Assembly: GCA_038250835.1 (NCBI GenBank)
Contig: JBBSBY010000010.1
Span: 1 to 60,186 of the forward strand
Source of the DNA: JBBSBY01 sp038250835
GTDB lineage: Bacteria; Desulfobacterota; Desulfomonilia; Desulfomonilales; Desulfomonilaceae
Length of the DNA: 60,186 nt
Direction: 5' to 3'
Under the pieces are notes generated by a model. It saw only the letters and a program-made list of their open reading frames with translations. It was not told the origin of the DNA and did no database searches. Below, one piece after another: positions 10,701 to 18,510 of this stretch; position 1 is the first letter of the stretch; every line of letters begins with the position of its first letter. Made by a program: the position numbers and the translations under genes.

Positions 10701-10762
10701 TATATGCCAAGGCGTATGCCCGAAAAGACCTGCGCGAAATCGAAATTCCGAGTCACTGGTAA
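7742..10762 (+). CDS. RND efflux transporter permease, second of a tandem pair
   Basis: A 1006-residue RND permease related to, but clearly different from, the one before it. Motifs include FNPSDAPLMTIAVTGG in the porter domain, LVDNGIVVID in helix 4 (D400, N401) and GLVININIV in helix 10 (N903 where AcrB has Lys). The open frame extends back to 7592 inside the previous gene, but homology starts with SPAKLLITRPLGI, so the TTG at 7742 is chosen; it overlaps the preceding stop and has GGGG/GGAG upstream. One adaptor with two dissimilar permeases resembles the MdtABC arrangement, where the permeases form a heterotrimer; that is inference here. Confidence 0.88.
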   Translation: MSPAKLLITRPLGIITICLVITGLGLLSVRNAPINLHHKITYPALTITTELFESDPQEVETLITKPLESALSDLPNLKKLQSCSRSGESEITLLFHSGKNTAEAALDVRSRIRRLLPLLPKDAKYPSISRFNPSDAPLMTIAVTGGPSVKSNLHWVKNSLRPTLVGIPGVAAVRISGAPIDEIIIDCDPGRLRAYSLTVHDVAGAVESGHASVPAGIIELDGGRVNVRTVGYLKTPEEIALQPICLASPGTPLLVSDLGKVSVKIQPPDEIVRLGGVQLIAASVFRTSDGDIRRIGAEIKKLMSDTAAKTGFAGKIEIIFDQSKELGKVFYRLYRLIPITAILTGLILYLFMGNVSSTLLILTSIPFSFCLAFMLMRLMGVSLDILSLTGLTLGLGILVDNGIVVIDAISKRRSEGMPLPDGVVSGVREVAVPLFLSVIITTTAFIPVLFISEEIRSYFTGFSWTVLLSLSASLVSALTLIPVLFQRFSAKANRRPYINFDRISTTYRSLFLSANQLFIPLLLFTFIFLIVAAYLGSGLTFRRSASGNTNQLKIYMLMPPAVSVNFTDSKAKEVERILRSLPVVERLYTEVKGSQTLFKVTLSEKALVEDPIALIRSKISNIRAPDGDPAQFHIIPMDAQGIDSTITVRLQGPNHEILSRLADQTRDKIRRIPLVKDVLTHQGNLVPGIDFIVSQHRVGFHNVQTEILAQELRGLLTGPVAARIRDVQSTTQIRVRSARYQSDGLGSVQTAFIPNIRGAMVPLMELAPPEVRLQPTVLLREAGRPIVPMTIASGGDDPLSLGSEIKEALKGITFPAGYIWSFGDEIKDITRIRSEMAYAGVIGLIIIYLILAMATESMLQPFFIMIAVPFAVGSAAIGLRIFGDAVSLPVYMGIIILSGLVININIVMAYTINDMRRRGKNSFDAALGGAQRRLRPILMSLLTATGGTIPMLLERGSGTEMWTPFALTLAVGMPAAVFFSLILMPVLYAKAYARKDLREIEIPSHW

Positions 10763-10899
10763 TGCTCGAAATCAATTTTTACGACGATTCCGAACTTATA
10801 GTTTTCAAGTAAGTATTGCCTCGTCATATCTCATGGTGGTTCTCATATTGGTTGGCATTTAAATTTCGCAACACCCTATCGAACTATCTTCACCCTATG

Positions 10900-10921
10900 C
10901 CCTCTCCAAGAGTGGAGAGGG
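10900..10921. repeat. Short inverted repeat
   Basis: A perfect eight-base stem, CCCTCTCC (10900-10907) and GGAGAGGG (10914-10921), with a six-base loop. The motif resembles widespread extragenic palindromes. It could also slow transcription after the RND operon but lacks a T-tract. Confidence 0.5.
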
Positions 10922-11110
10922 AACCAAGAGGATTTGGCGATGTTGTATATTTTGCTGCGAATCCGTATCACAAGTTTGCACGAATCGTATGCAATACTTA
11001 TCGCACTGCTCCGTCCAAATCTAAAATTAACTCAACGAACAAGGTATTTAAAGTCCTGATAAGTTCCAGAAGAGGAATGGATATAAGCTATGTCAGTTAA
11101 CGGACAAAGG

Positions 11111-11148
11111 GATTTAAAGTCCCCCTGACAAGGGGGATTGAGGGGGTT
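11111..11148 (-). repeat. Extragenic palindrome of the CCCCCTT/AAGGGGG type, copy 1
   Basis: On the minus strand it reads AATCCCCCTTGTCAGGGGG followed by ACTTTAAATC. A second copy, with nearly the same tail, lies at 37967-38001 on the plus strand. The five-base C/G stem with a short loop and a conserved ACTTTAAAT tail indicates one repeat family. Confidence 0.6.
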
Positions 11149-11211
11149 AATGTTGTTGCAAAGCGAAACAGCGTGTCCTGTCTTTGTGGAAAGACATGCT
11201 GCGGTAGCAAA

Positions 11212-11898
11212 CTACGGGGTTTTCTTTTCTCCGGATTGCCCATTCAACTGATCCAACATTTCACGAGCCGGGGTGAATTTGGGATCAATTACTAAAGCTC
11301 TCTCCAACATTTGCTTTGCGCCTTCTTTTTCATCGCCGGCCAAAAATATCTTCGCCAACTCAGTTCGATAAAGAGCAAATTTAGATTCTGCGTCCAATAT
11401 GAAAGCAAACTCACCGAAGCTTTTTTGGACTTCGCCTTTGTGCGCATAAACTCTGGCTAAATCAAACCGGATATCCAGAGAATCGGGTCGCAATTTTACC
11501 AATCGCTCTAGCAATTCCTGAGCCAGATCAACCTTTTGCTTATCGAACGAATAAATCTTGGCGAGCATAACCTGGGAGTCTATATTTTCGGGATCTAGTT
11601 TTCTCACCTCCAAGAATTCTTGAACTGCGCTTTTTGGATCCTTGCTGAAGAAATACGCCATTCCCAGAGCAAAATGAGCTTCAGTTGATTGAGGATGAGA
11701 CTTAGCGCAAGATTTAAGCTCCTGCAAAGCCTTCTCCAATTGTCCCGAGTCCAGAGCCTGTTTCGCCATTTGCAGACATTCGGCCGCGGCTTGATTATAT
11801 TTTCCATTAACGGAATCTTGGGCCCAAATACCGGTTGGGCAGAGCGTAATAATAATCGCCGAAATACCCAAAGTAAGTTTTGTTGAAAAGGACAACAT
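11212..11898 (-). CDS. Secreted tetratricopeptide (TPR) repeat protein
   Basis: The 228-residue product has a signal peptide (MLSFSTKLTLGIS start, cleavage near GIWAQ) and then TPR helices through to the end, with typical spacing of small and aromatic residues: LDSGQLEKALQELKSC, EAHFALGMAYFFSKDPKSAV, SLDIRFDLARVYAHKGEV and a final ALVIDPKFTPAREMLDQL. Such periplasmic TPR proteins scaffold envelope complexes; the partner is unknown. The gene is monocistronic and divergent from the EamA transporter at 11966. Confidence 0.8.
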   Translation of the reverse strand: MLSFSTKLTLGISAIIITLCPTGIWAQDSVNGKYNQAAAECLQMAKQALDSGQLEKALQELKSCAKSHPQSTEAHFALGMAYFFSKDPKSAVQEFLEVRKLDPENIDSQVMLAKIYSFDKQKVDLAQELLERLVKLRPDSLDIRFDLARVYAHKGEVQKSFGEFAFILDAESKFALYRTELAKIFLAGDEKEGAKQMLERALVIDPKFTPAREMLDQLNGQSGEKKTP

Positions 11899-11965
11899 TT
11901 TTTCAATCCTTTAATCCGAAGCGTGTATTAAGAAATTGTAAACGGCTCGTTCAACTGCTAATATT

Positions 11966-12943
11966 ATGCGGTTGTCTATCCTTGTTCAGTCTGCGATTCG
12001 CCTCGCTGCCGGCAGATCACCGCCACGGGTTATAGCATTGAAATCTGAGCCGCACAACATACCCCTTTCTGCAGTCCTTTTGCTCGTTCTACTCTGCCTC
12101 ATCTGGGGAGGTGGTTTTGTGAGCATTTCCTTCAGCAACCAGGGAGTTCCTCCGATGTTGGCGGCGGCAATAAGGTCCGTGATGGCTTCCAGTTTTCTAG
12201 CCTTCTACTCCTATATCATAGGAGTCAAATACATTTTAAATCGAGAAGATTGGATTCATGGACTAGCGCTTGGGACGATGTTTGGGGTGGAGTTCTTAAT
12301 GCTGTATTGGGGAACCGAACTCACCACTTTTTCGAGGGCGGTTATTTTTCTGTACACGCAACCCGTGTGGACGGCTTTGGGCGCATACATATTTCTGGGG
12401 GAGCGTTTAAATCCACTCAAGATCATGGGACTTACTTGTTCATTCTTAGGATTGGCTCTTGTTTTCGGCACAAGGCCGTCCGAATCAAAACCATACATGT
12501 TCTATGGCGACCTCTTGGAATTGGGCGCCGGTATTTTTTGGGCGGCTACCAATATCTACATAAAACATTTTTTGATTAAGTCATCCGTTAATCATTACCA
12601 AACTCTATTTTCTCAATTACTGGTTTCCATTCCCATTCTGCTTGTGGGTTGGCTCATTTTTGAACACACAAGGCCCATCGTTATTTCGGATCCGGTAATA
12701 CTTGCCATCCTCTACCAGGGGATAATTCTTGCCTTCATGAGCTACTTAGCCTGGTTTTGGCTTGTCCACAACTATCAGGTGAGTCAATTAGCCTCTTTTA
12801 CTTTTCTTACTCCTCTATTCGGCGTCCTGCTAAGTTGCCTGTTGTTGGGTGAGGTCTTGACCTATTCTCTGACTCTAGGACTTTCCTTTGTGGCCATAGG
12901 GATTTATTTCGTGAACAAACCGACTCGCGGCCCTAAAGCTTGA
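11966..12943 (+). CDS. EamA-family (DMT superfamily) transporter
   Basis: A 325-residue protein with ten hydrophobic segments in two EamA repeats. The first repeat opens with LIWGGGFVSISF and ends with LGERLNPLKIMGLTCSFLGL; the second ends with LLLGEVLTYSLTLGLSFVAI. The GER/GE plus 'glycine-rich helix' signature at each repeat end is diagnostic. These proteins export metabolites such as amino acids or purines; substrate is unknown. No good ribosome site precedes ATG 11966, and the first 30 residues are basic and not part of the fold, so the real start may lie downstream. It converges with the carboxylase gene, their ends overlapping by 11 bases. Confidence 0.85.
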   Translation: MRLSILVQSAIRLAAGRSPPRVIALKSEPHNIPLSAVLLLVLLCLIWGGGFVSISFSNQGVPPMLAAAIRSVMASSFLAFYSYIIGVKYILNREDWIHGLALGTMFGVEFLMLYWGTELTTFSRAVIFLYTQPVWTALGAYIFLGERLNPLKIMGLTCSFLGLALVFGTRPSESKPYMFYGDLLELGAGIFWAATNIYIKHFLIKSSVNHYQTLFSQLLVSIPILLVGWLIFEHTRPIVISDPVILAILYQGIILAFMSYLAWFWLVHNYQVSQLASFTFLTPLFGVLLSCLLLGEVLTYSLTLGLSFVAIGIYFVNKPTRGPKA

Positions 12944-14942
12944 ATTTCAGCAATACTTCATCCGTTTCCACCGCCTGCCCGGGCTTCACACAAATCTCAT
13001 CGATTTGCCCGTCCACGGGAGAAGCCACGCCGCTTTCCATTTTCATTGATTCCATACGCATTAGCTCCTGTCCTTTTCTTACCTGTGCGCCCTCATCGAC
13101 GCAGACGGCGGTAATCAGTCCGGGCATGGGACATTTGAGAGCCGTGTCTTGGATTACCCTACTCCCTCTCTTCATGTATTTCATCAAATTCCATTCACGG
13201 GGCGTGTATATTTCAACCGTTTCTACATTTCCTGAAAAGAAGGCCTGGATGTGGTTTGCGGAATATTGCAACCTGAACATATGAGAAGCGCCGTTTATGT
13301 CCAACTTCAGACGTCTGCGGTAATATTCAAGCTCAGGGGTGGTAACGAGATAGGTCTTACCTCCAACCAGGAATGTCCAATTTCGCGAAGCTTCGCTTCC
13401 TTTCAACTCCACCGACAATGTCCGGCCGTCGATTCGAGCGGCGTACGCGGCGGATTCAATCGTTTCAGTTTTGCCGCCAATCAACGGACTCATTGGCTTG
13501 AGCGCCTCTTTCATCAACATTCTGCGGCTATGAAAAATCAAAGACGCGGCGATTACCATCAGATGAATATGTTCACTCGTGGGGGGAACTTTACTCTCAC
13601 CATCCAGAAAATGGTCATCAATGAAATGAGTTGATAACTCGCCCGAGATGAACTCCGGATGATTGATGACGGCGTTCGCAAAGTCGACATTTGTGGTAAC
13701 TCCTTCAATGTGGTAGCCGTTGAGAGCGCGATTCAACGTGTTGACGGCCTCGAAGCGATCTCTGCCCCAGGCGGAGATCTTAGCGATCAACGAATCATAA
13801 TAGATCGTTACGATACTTCCGGCGGCCACCCCACTGTCAACACGAATGTTCTTCCCTTTCGGATTCGCGTATCTGGTTACCATCCCTGTTGTCGGAAGAA
13901 ATCCTCTATAGGGGTCTTCTGCGCAGATTCGAGCTTCTATTGCCCAACCTTTGAAGTTGATATCTTCCTGTTTGATCTTCAACGGTTCTCCTGCGGCAAT
14001 TCGCAATTGTAATTCCACCAAATCCAAATTCGTGACCATTTCAGTCACCGGGTGTTCGACTTGCAGACGGGTGTTCATTTCTAAAAAATAATAATTTCGA
14101 TGCTCATCCAATATGAACTCAGCGGTGCCGGCATTCGTGTAGCCTGCGGCCCTCGCCAGATCACATGCCGCTTTTGTCATCTTTCCACGCAATTCATCAT
14201 CCACCGCTACAGATGGTGTTTCCTCGATAACTTTTTGATAGCGCCTTTGAACTGAGCATTCCCGCTCACCAAGATGTATTACCTCACCATAATTATCCGC
14301 AAATATCTGAAATTCTATATGTCTAGGTTTTGAAATGAATTTTTCAATGAAAATGCGGTTGTCCCCAAAGCTTTTCTTTGTCTCTTCCATACACGTGGAT
14401 AAGGCGCTTTCGAGTTCGTCCTCATGACGCACAATTCGCATACCCCTGCCCCCTCCACCCGCGGCAGGTTTTAACAACAAGGGGAATCCAATTTTCAGAG
14501 CGGCCTCGGCCGCGATATTCAAATCAGTTAAAGGCTCGTGAACGCCGGGGACAACGGGAACTCCAATTGCAAGCGCTAAGGCTTTGGATGCTGTTTTATC
14601 ACCCAACCTGGCTATTGCTTCAGGGGTCGGGCCTATGAAAGTGAGTCCCGCTTCAGTGACTGATTCGGCGAAAGCGGCGCTTTCCGAGAGGAACCCGTAT
14701 CCCGGATGCACAGCCTGGCAATTGTTCTTGAGAGCCACCTTAATAAGCTTTGCGGTATTTAAGAATGATTCCTTCGCGGGAGCGGCCCCTATAAACACCG
14801 CTTCATCCGCGTCCCTCACGTACAAGGAGCTGATATCCGCTTCCGCGTAAACAGCAACCGTTTTTATCCCCATGCGTTTGCAGGTTTGAATGATCCTGAC
14901 GGCGATTTCACCGCGATTTGCTATAAGGACTTTACTGAACAC
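12933..14942 (-). CDS. Acyl-CoA carboxylase alpha chain: biotin carboxylase plus biotin carrier domain
   Basis: The 669-residue protein carboxylates biotin with ATP and bicarbonate. Residues 1-450 are a biotin carboxylase (N-terminal FSKVLIANRGEIAVRII, glycine-rich ATP loop GGGGRGMRIV, and EMNTRLQVEHPVTEM). A linker domain follows, then a C-terminal biotinyl domain with MESMKMES, the biotin site being K634. The architecture matches propionyl- or acetyl-CoA carboxylase alpha chains. The carboxyltransferase gene ends nine bases upstream of this start, so the two subunits are co-transcribed. Propionyl-CoA is a likely substrate in a syntrophic or sulfate-reducing anaerobe, but sequence alone does not decide it. 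Confidence 0.92.
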   Translation of the reverse strand: MFSKVLIANRGEIAVRIIQTCKRMGIKTVAVYAEADISSLYVRDADEAVFIGAAPAKESFLNTAKLIKVALKNNCQAVHPGYGFLSESAAFAESVTEAGLTFIGPTPEAIARLGDKTASKALALAIGVPVVPGVHEPLTDLNIAAEAALKIGFPLLLKPAAGGGGRGMRIVRHEDELESALSTCMEETKKSFGDNRIFIEKFISKPRHIEFQIFADNYGEVIHLGERECSVQRRYQKVIEETPSVAVDDELRGKMTKAACDLARAAGYTNAGTAEFILDEHRNYYFLEMNTRLQVEHPVTEMVTNLDLVELQLRIAAGEPLKIKQEDINFKGWAIEARICAEDPYRGFLPTTGMVTRYANPKGKNIRVDSGVAAGSIVTIYYDSLIAKISAWGRDRFEAVNTLNRALNGYHIEGVTTNVDFANAVINHPEFISGELSTHFIDDHFLDGESKVPPTSEHIHLMVIAASLIFHSRRMLMKEALKPMSPLIGGKTETIESAAYAARIDGRTLSVELKGSEASRNWTFLVGGKTYLVTTPELEYYRRRLKLDINGASHMFRLQYSANHIQAFFSGNVETVEIYTPREWNLMKYMKRGSRVIQDTALKCPMPGLITAVCVDEGAQVRKGQELMRMESMKMESGVASPVDGQIDEICVKPGQAVETDEVLLKFKL

Positions 14943-14951
14943 GTATGGACC

Positions 14952-16571
14952 TCACAGTGGAATATTGCCGTGCTTGCGCTGCGGTCTGGAGCTTTTCTTA
15001 CCCTCGAGGAATTGTAAACTGCGGATCAACCTGCTTCTAGTTTCACGCGGAAAAATAACATCATCAATGTACCCGCGTTTGGCCGCCAAAAAAGGATTCG
15101 CAAAGGTTTTCCTGTAGTGCGATTCCCGTTCCAAAAGTGCCGCTTGAGGGTCAGCGGAGGCCTCGATATCCTTGCGATATATGACTTCGGCCGCGCCTCG
15201 GGGACCGAGAACCGCAATCTCGGCTGTGGGCCAGGCGTAATTCAAATCGGAGCCGATATGTTTTGAGTTCATTACGATATAGGCGCCGCCGTATGCCTTA
15301 CGAACCACAACTGTTATTCGAGGAACTGTGGCTTCGATAAACGCATACAAGAGCTTGGCGCCATGGCGAATTATTCCGCCGTGTTCTTGCTCGGGACCGG
15401 GCATAAAACCGGGAACATCCACAAAGCAAACAAGTGGAATATTGAAAGCGTCGCAAAAGCGCACAAATCTCGCCCCTTTGGCCGATGCGGCGCTGTCGAG
15501 AACGCCGGCCAAGACCGCCGGTTGATTAGCGATGAGCCCGATTGTTTCGCCGCCAAGTCTCCCGAACCCAACGATTAAATTTCTGGCGAATCCGGAATGA
15601 ACTTCCATGAATTCTGCGCCGTCCAACACGCTGTGTATGAGAGTCTTCATGTTGTAGGGGTGGTTAGGGCTCACCGGGACTAAATAATCCAGAGCGGGGT
15701 CTGTTCTGTCCGGTGGATCTCTTAAATCCAATATTGGTGGTTTTTGCTGGTTATTGGAAGGCAAGTAGTTGATTAACCGGCGAATTTCACGAAGGCAAAG
15801 AATGTCGTCCGGTAACACAAAGTGAGCCACTCCGCTTTTTGTTGCATGAACTCCCGGCCCTCCTAAATCGTCCAGTGAAATATCTTGATGGATTACGGTT
15901 TTCACGACATTAGGGCCGGTGACGAACATGTAGGACGAGTTTTCCACCATAAATGTGAAGTCCGTCATTGCGGGGCTGTAAACGGCGCCTCCCGCGCACG
16001 GTCCCATAATACACGAAATCTGGGGGATAACCCCGCTCGCCATAACGTTCCTATTGAATATCTGGCCGTAAGCGGCAAGGGCGTCGACGCCTTCTTGGAT
16101 GCGGGCTCCGCCGGAATCATTTAGACCGATGAATGGGGCGCCGACTCTAACCGCATGATCCATAACTTTGCTTATTTTTTCAGAGTGGGCCGCTCCGAGA
16201 GACCCTCCAATCACCGTGAAATCTTGACTGAATAGGAAAACTTCTCTGCCGTCTATTGTCCCGTGACCTGTAATAACGCCGTCGCTCAAGTATTCTCGGT
16301 TACCTCCGAGGTGTCCACCCAAACCGGTTTTGAGGAGATCAAATTCTTCAAAAGATCCCTCGTCCACGAGCAATTCCACCCTTTCCCACGCGGTCAATTT
16401 ACCTCGGGCGTGTTGAGCGTCTATACGCTCAATTCCGCCGCCCATGCGGGCTTCATTCCGCATTTCCTGCAGACTGCGAAGATTATCCTGCATAGGCCAA
16501 TCGATGGACTCTTCGACTCCAAAATCAGCGGACTCGATAGATATTCCGGCTTGCTCATCTTTTGAAGACAT
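14952..16571 (-). CDS. Acyl-CoA carboxylase beta chain (carboxyltransferase)
   Basis: A 539-residue carboxyltransferase of the PccB/MmdA family that moves CO2 from biotin to an acyl-CoA. Two crotonase-like halves are visible: the first with HARGKLTAWERVELLVDEGS, SQDFTVIGGSLG and DSGGARIQEG; the second with FVDVPGFMPGPEQEHGGIIR and the oxyanion-forming KAYGGAYIVM. The frame is open for 34 more codons upstream, but ATG 16571 has AGAGGT in place and matches family starts. It is the middle gene of a minus-strand operon, between the aldo/keto reductase and the biotin carboxylase. Confidence 0.92.
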   Translation of the reverse strand: MSSKDEQAGISIESADFGVEESIDWPMQDNLRSLQEMRNEARMGGGIERIDAQHARGKLTAWERVELLVDEGSFEEFDLLKTGLGGHLGGNREYLSDGVITGHGTIDGREVFLFSQDFTVIGGSLGAAHSEKISKVMDHAVRVGAPFIGLNDSGGARIQEGVDALAAYGQIFNRNVMASGVIPQISCIMGPCAGGAVYSPAMTDFTFMVENSSYMFVTGPNVVKTVIHQDISLDDLGGPGVHATKSGVAHFVLPDDILCLREIRRLINYLPSNNQQKPPILDLRDPPDRTDPALDYLVPVSPNHPYNMKTLIHSVLDGAEFMEVHSGFARNLIVGFGRLGGETIGLIANQPAVLAGVLDSAASAKGARFVRFCDAFNIPLVCFVDVPGFMPGPEQEHGGIIRHGAKLLYAFIEATVPRITVVVRKAYGGAYIVMNSKHIGSDLNYAWPTAEIAVLGPRGAAEVIYRKDIEASADPQAALLERESHYRKTFANPFLAAKRGYIDDVIFPRETRSRLIRSLQFLEGKKSSRPQRKHGNIPL

Positions 16572-16669
16572 GATTAACCTCTGAACGAATGTGGTCGGCA
16601 AACCGTGTATGTATATCACTGAGTTTTTCGGAATGTAAACAAAAACAAAGAGCCTGAAATGAAATAATC

Positions 16670-17497
16670 TCACGGCTTGTAATACATTAATTGTCGGGCT
16701 GCCGGCTGAATCAAGGCTTCCAATCCTCTTTGCTCCTCTACCGTCATAGGAGTAAACGCTTCAGCAAAGTTCACATTTTCATTAAGTTGCGCTATTGAGT
16801 CGCACCCGATCACCACGGTCGAAACACCATGAGAGAGCGAATACCTCAGAAACGGTTCCATCGATTGATAATTCGGCAACCGTTGAGCCAATCCGCGGAA
16901 GTAAACTTTCATTCCGATTACACCCATATTTTTTGATAGGGCCAGCGGTAGAGCTTCAGTTAAAAAGCTGTTGTATGAAGGTTCCCCAGGGTTTACGGGC
17001 ATTAACACAGTATCGAAATCATACAGTGCCATAGCCTTCATGAGTATTTTAGGATCATGGTGCCCGGTAACGCCAACGTGTCGGACCAGCCCCTTACGCT
17101 TCGCTTCATCAAATGCTTCAATCGCGCCGTTGGGACCGAAGATCACATTCAGATCATCCGGGGTTCGAACGTCATGAACCTGCCACAAATCTAGCCAATC
17201 AGTGCGCATGTTTGATAGCGTTTCTTCCAAATGAAGCTGCGCGCCTTGTTTGTCTCTAGCGTGTGATTTGCTGGTTAAGAATATGTCCTTACGCCGCTCC
17301 TTTAGGGCCAAGCCGTAATACGATTCGCTTCCAGAATACGCTCTAGCTGATTCACAGTAATTGATTCCGAGGTCCAGGGCTCTGTTAATCAGATCGTAAG
17401 CCCGGCTTTCATTACCCCAGGTCCTGAGGATGCCTTCACCGCCCAATCCCATGAGAGTAACTTCAACTCCGGATTTTCCAAGCGTTCTTTTTTGCAT
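16670..17497 (-). CDS. Aldo/keto reductase family protein
   Basis: A 275-residue (beta/alpha)8 NADPH-dependent oxidoreductase. It opens with MQKRTLGKSGVEV and contains GLGGEGILRTW, then the tetrad region. Y54, K77 (FLTSKSH) and H108 (LWQVHD) match the catalytic Tyr, Lys and His, but the usual Asp (normally in DTA) is Glu: YCESARAY, E49. The C-terminal VIGCDSIAQLNENV is the cofactor phosphate site region. The start is firm: AGGAGG seven bases before ATG 17497. About 100 bases separate it from the carboxyltransferase gene, so an operon is possible but not certain. Substrate is unknown. Confidence 0.85.
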   Translation of the reverse strand: MQKRTLGKSGVEVTLMGLGGEGILRTWGNESRAYDLINRALDLGINYCESARAYSGSESYYGLALKERRKDIFLTSKSHARDKQGAQLHLEETLSNMRTDWLDLWQVHDVRTPDDLNVIFGPNGAIEAFDEAKRKGLVRHVGVTGHHDPKILMKAMALYDFDTVLMPVNPGEPSYNSFLTEALPLALSKNMGVIGMKVYFRGLAQRLPNYQSMEPFLRYSLSHGVSTVVIGCDSIAQLNENVNFAEAFTPMTVEEQRGLEALIQPAARQLMYYKP

Positions 17498-17806
17498 ATT
17501 ATCCTCCTTGCACGTCATTGCGCCGCTACGCACTGCGCTATTCGTAACAATACGAGCAGTTACCACCCAAAGTAATTCAGGAGGGCTGAAAACCCCCATT
17601 CATCTTTTAAAGAATAACCACTGGACGAGAAAGCTCAAAAGCAAATCTGTGAATTTCGAACAAGAAAGCATTTCCTGGACCGGCCGGCAATAAAATTATC
17701 ATTTGACTTGATGCTTAATAACAACGGGGGATTAAATATGGCATAAAACATGCTACAATTTACGATAAATTCGCTACTCGTAATTTGTACAAAGGAGACT
17801 CACAAG

Positions 17807-18469
17807 ATGAAATTAGTAAACGTGATCGTGACCGCATCGGCGACGATGATTTTGGTTACAGCGCCGGCCTTCAGCGCAGATACGACGAATCCTTCTTCAG
17901 CAAAACCGGGACTCGGCGCAACACAATCCACGGGCTTACCGGATAAAACAATTACTCCGGACACGACGGGGATAAAATCAAATGGCCCCGGTTTGGATCA
18001 AACGAAGTTCAATGGTTTACCGGACAAGGCAGTGAGCTCGAATCCGGCGGAAAAAAGTTCAACTGCTCCGGGTCTTGGGAAGACACAATCGTCTGGTCTA
18101 CCGGACAAGACGGTTACACCCGACACGAAAGGAATAAAATCAAATGGCCCCGGTTTGGGTCAAACGAAGTTCAATGGTTTACCCGATAAAACAGTTGGAT
18201 CGAAAAGCGACGCAGCGGCGCCTTCCGGTCATGTAGGTGGTAGGACAGGGCTAAAAGATACGAAAAATGATAAAGTGCATTTGGACGCGTCAACATCAGG
18301 TGATGTAACGGGAATCGGCAACGTAGGCCGTTCCAAGGTTGGACATGGATCAAAGAATATCGACAACAAGAATGTGGCGCCGACGGAGCCTCCGACAAGC
18401 GGCGCAGCTTCTGGAAGTAGTCTAGGCACAATATCCGGAAGTAAAGAATCGAGCGGTTCCAGCAAATAA
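17807..18469 (+). CDS. Secreted protein of four 27-residue GLPDK repeats
   Basis: A 220-residue protein with a signal peptide (MKLVNVIVTASATM start, cleavage near AFSA). Residues 34-128 hold four copies of a 14-residue block, PGLGxTxxxGLPDK, starting at 34, 61, 88 and 115, exactly 27 residues apart. Blocks alternate between TQS and TKF versions, and the DNA shows a matching 162-base duplication. The rest is Gly/Ser/Lys/Asp-rich with no hydrophobic core, so it is probably disordered. AAGGAG stands before ATG 17807; a TACAAT at 17754-17759 could be its -10. No family is recognised. It is followed by a strong terminator. Confidence 0.75.
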   Translation: MKLVNVIVTASATMILVTAPAFSADTTNPSSAKPGLGATQSTGLPDKTITPDTTGIKSNGPGLDQTKFNGLPDKAVSSNPAEKSSTAPGLGKTQSSGLPDKTVTPDTKGIKSNGPGLGQTKFNGLPDKTVGSKSDAAAPSGHVGGRTGLKDTKNDKVHLDASTSGDVTGIGNVGRSKVGHGSKNIDNKNVAPTEPPTSGAASGSSLGTISGSKESSGSSK

Positions 18470-18476
18470 ACTACTT

Positions 18477-18507
18477 AGTCGCCCCATCTGTTTTCGGGGC
18501 GACTTTA
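18477..18507. terminator. Rho-independent terminator, probably bidirectional
   Basis: A perfect nine-base stem AGTCGCCCC (18477-18485) and GGGGCGACT (18496-18504) with a ten-base loop and a short T run. It sits between the convergent ends of the repeat protein gene and purF. Confidence 0.8.
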
Positions 18508-18510
18508 AAT

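Larger units (their letters stand above)
10763..11211. other. Gene-free gap with two repeat-like palindromes
   Basis: The 450 bp between the RND operon and the TPR gene contain no credible gene. A 94-codon plus-strand frame at 10816-11100 is full of Ser, Asn and Arg and resembles no protein. Two inverted-repeat units, at 10900-10921 and 11111-11148, are listed separately. Confidence 0.5.

Noticed and set aside
10816..11100. Plus-strand 94-codon ORF after the RND operon
   Set aside because: Random composition; it crosses an extragenic palindrome.
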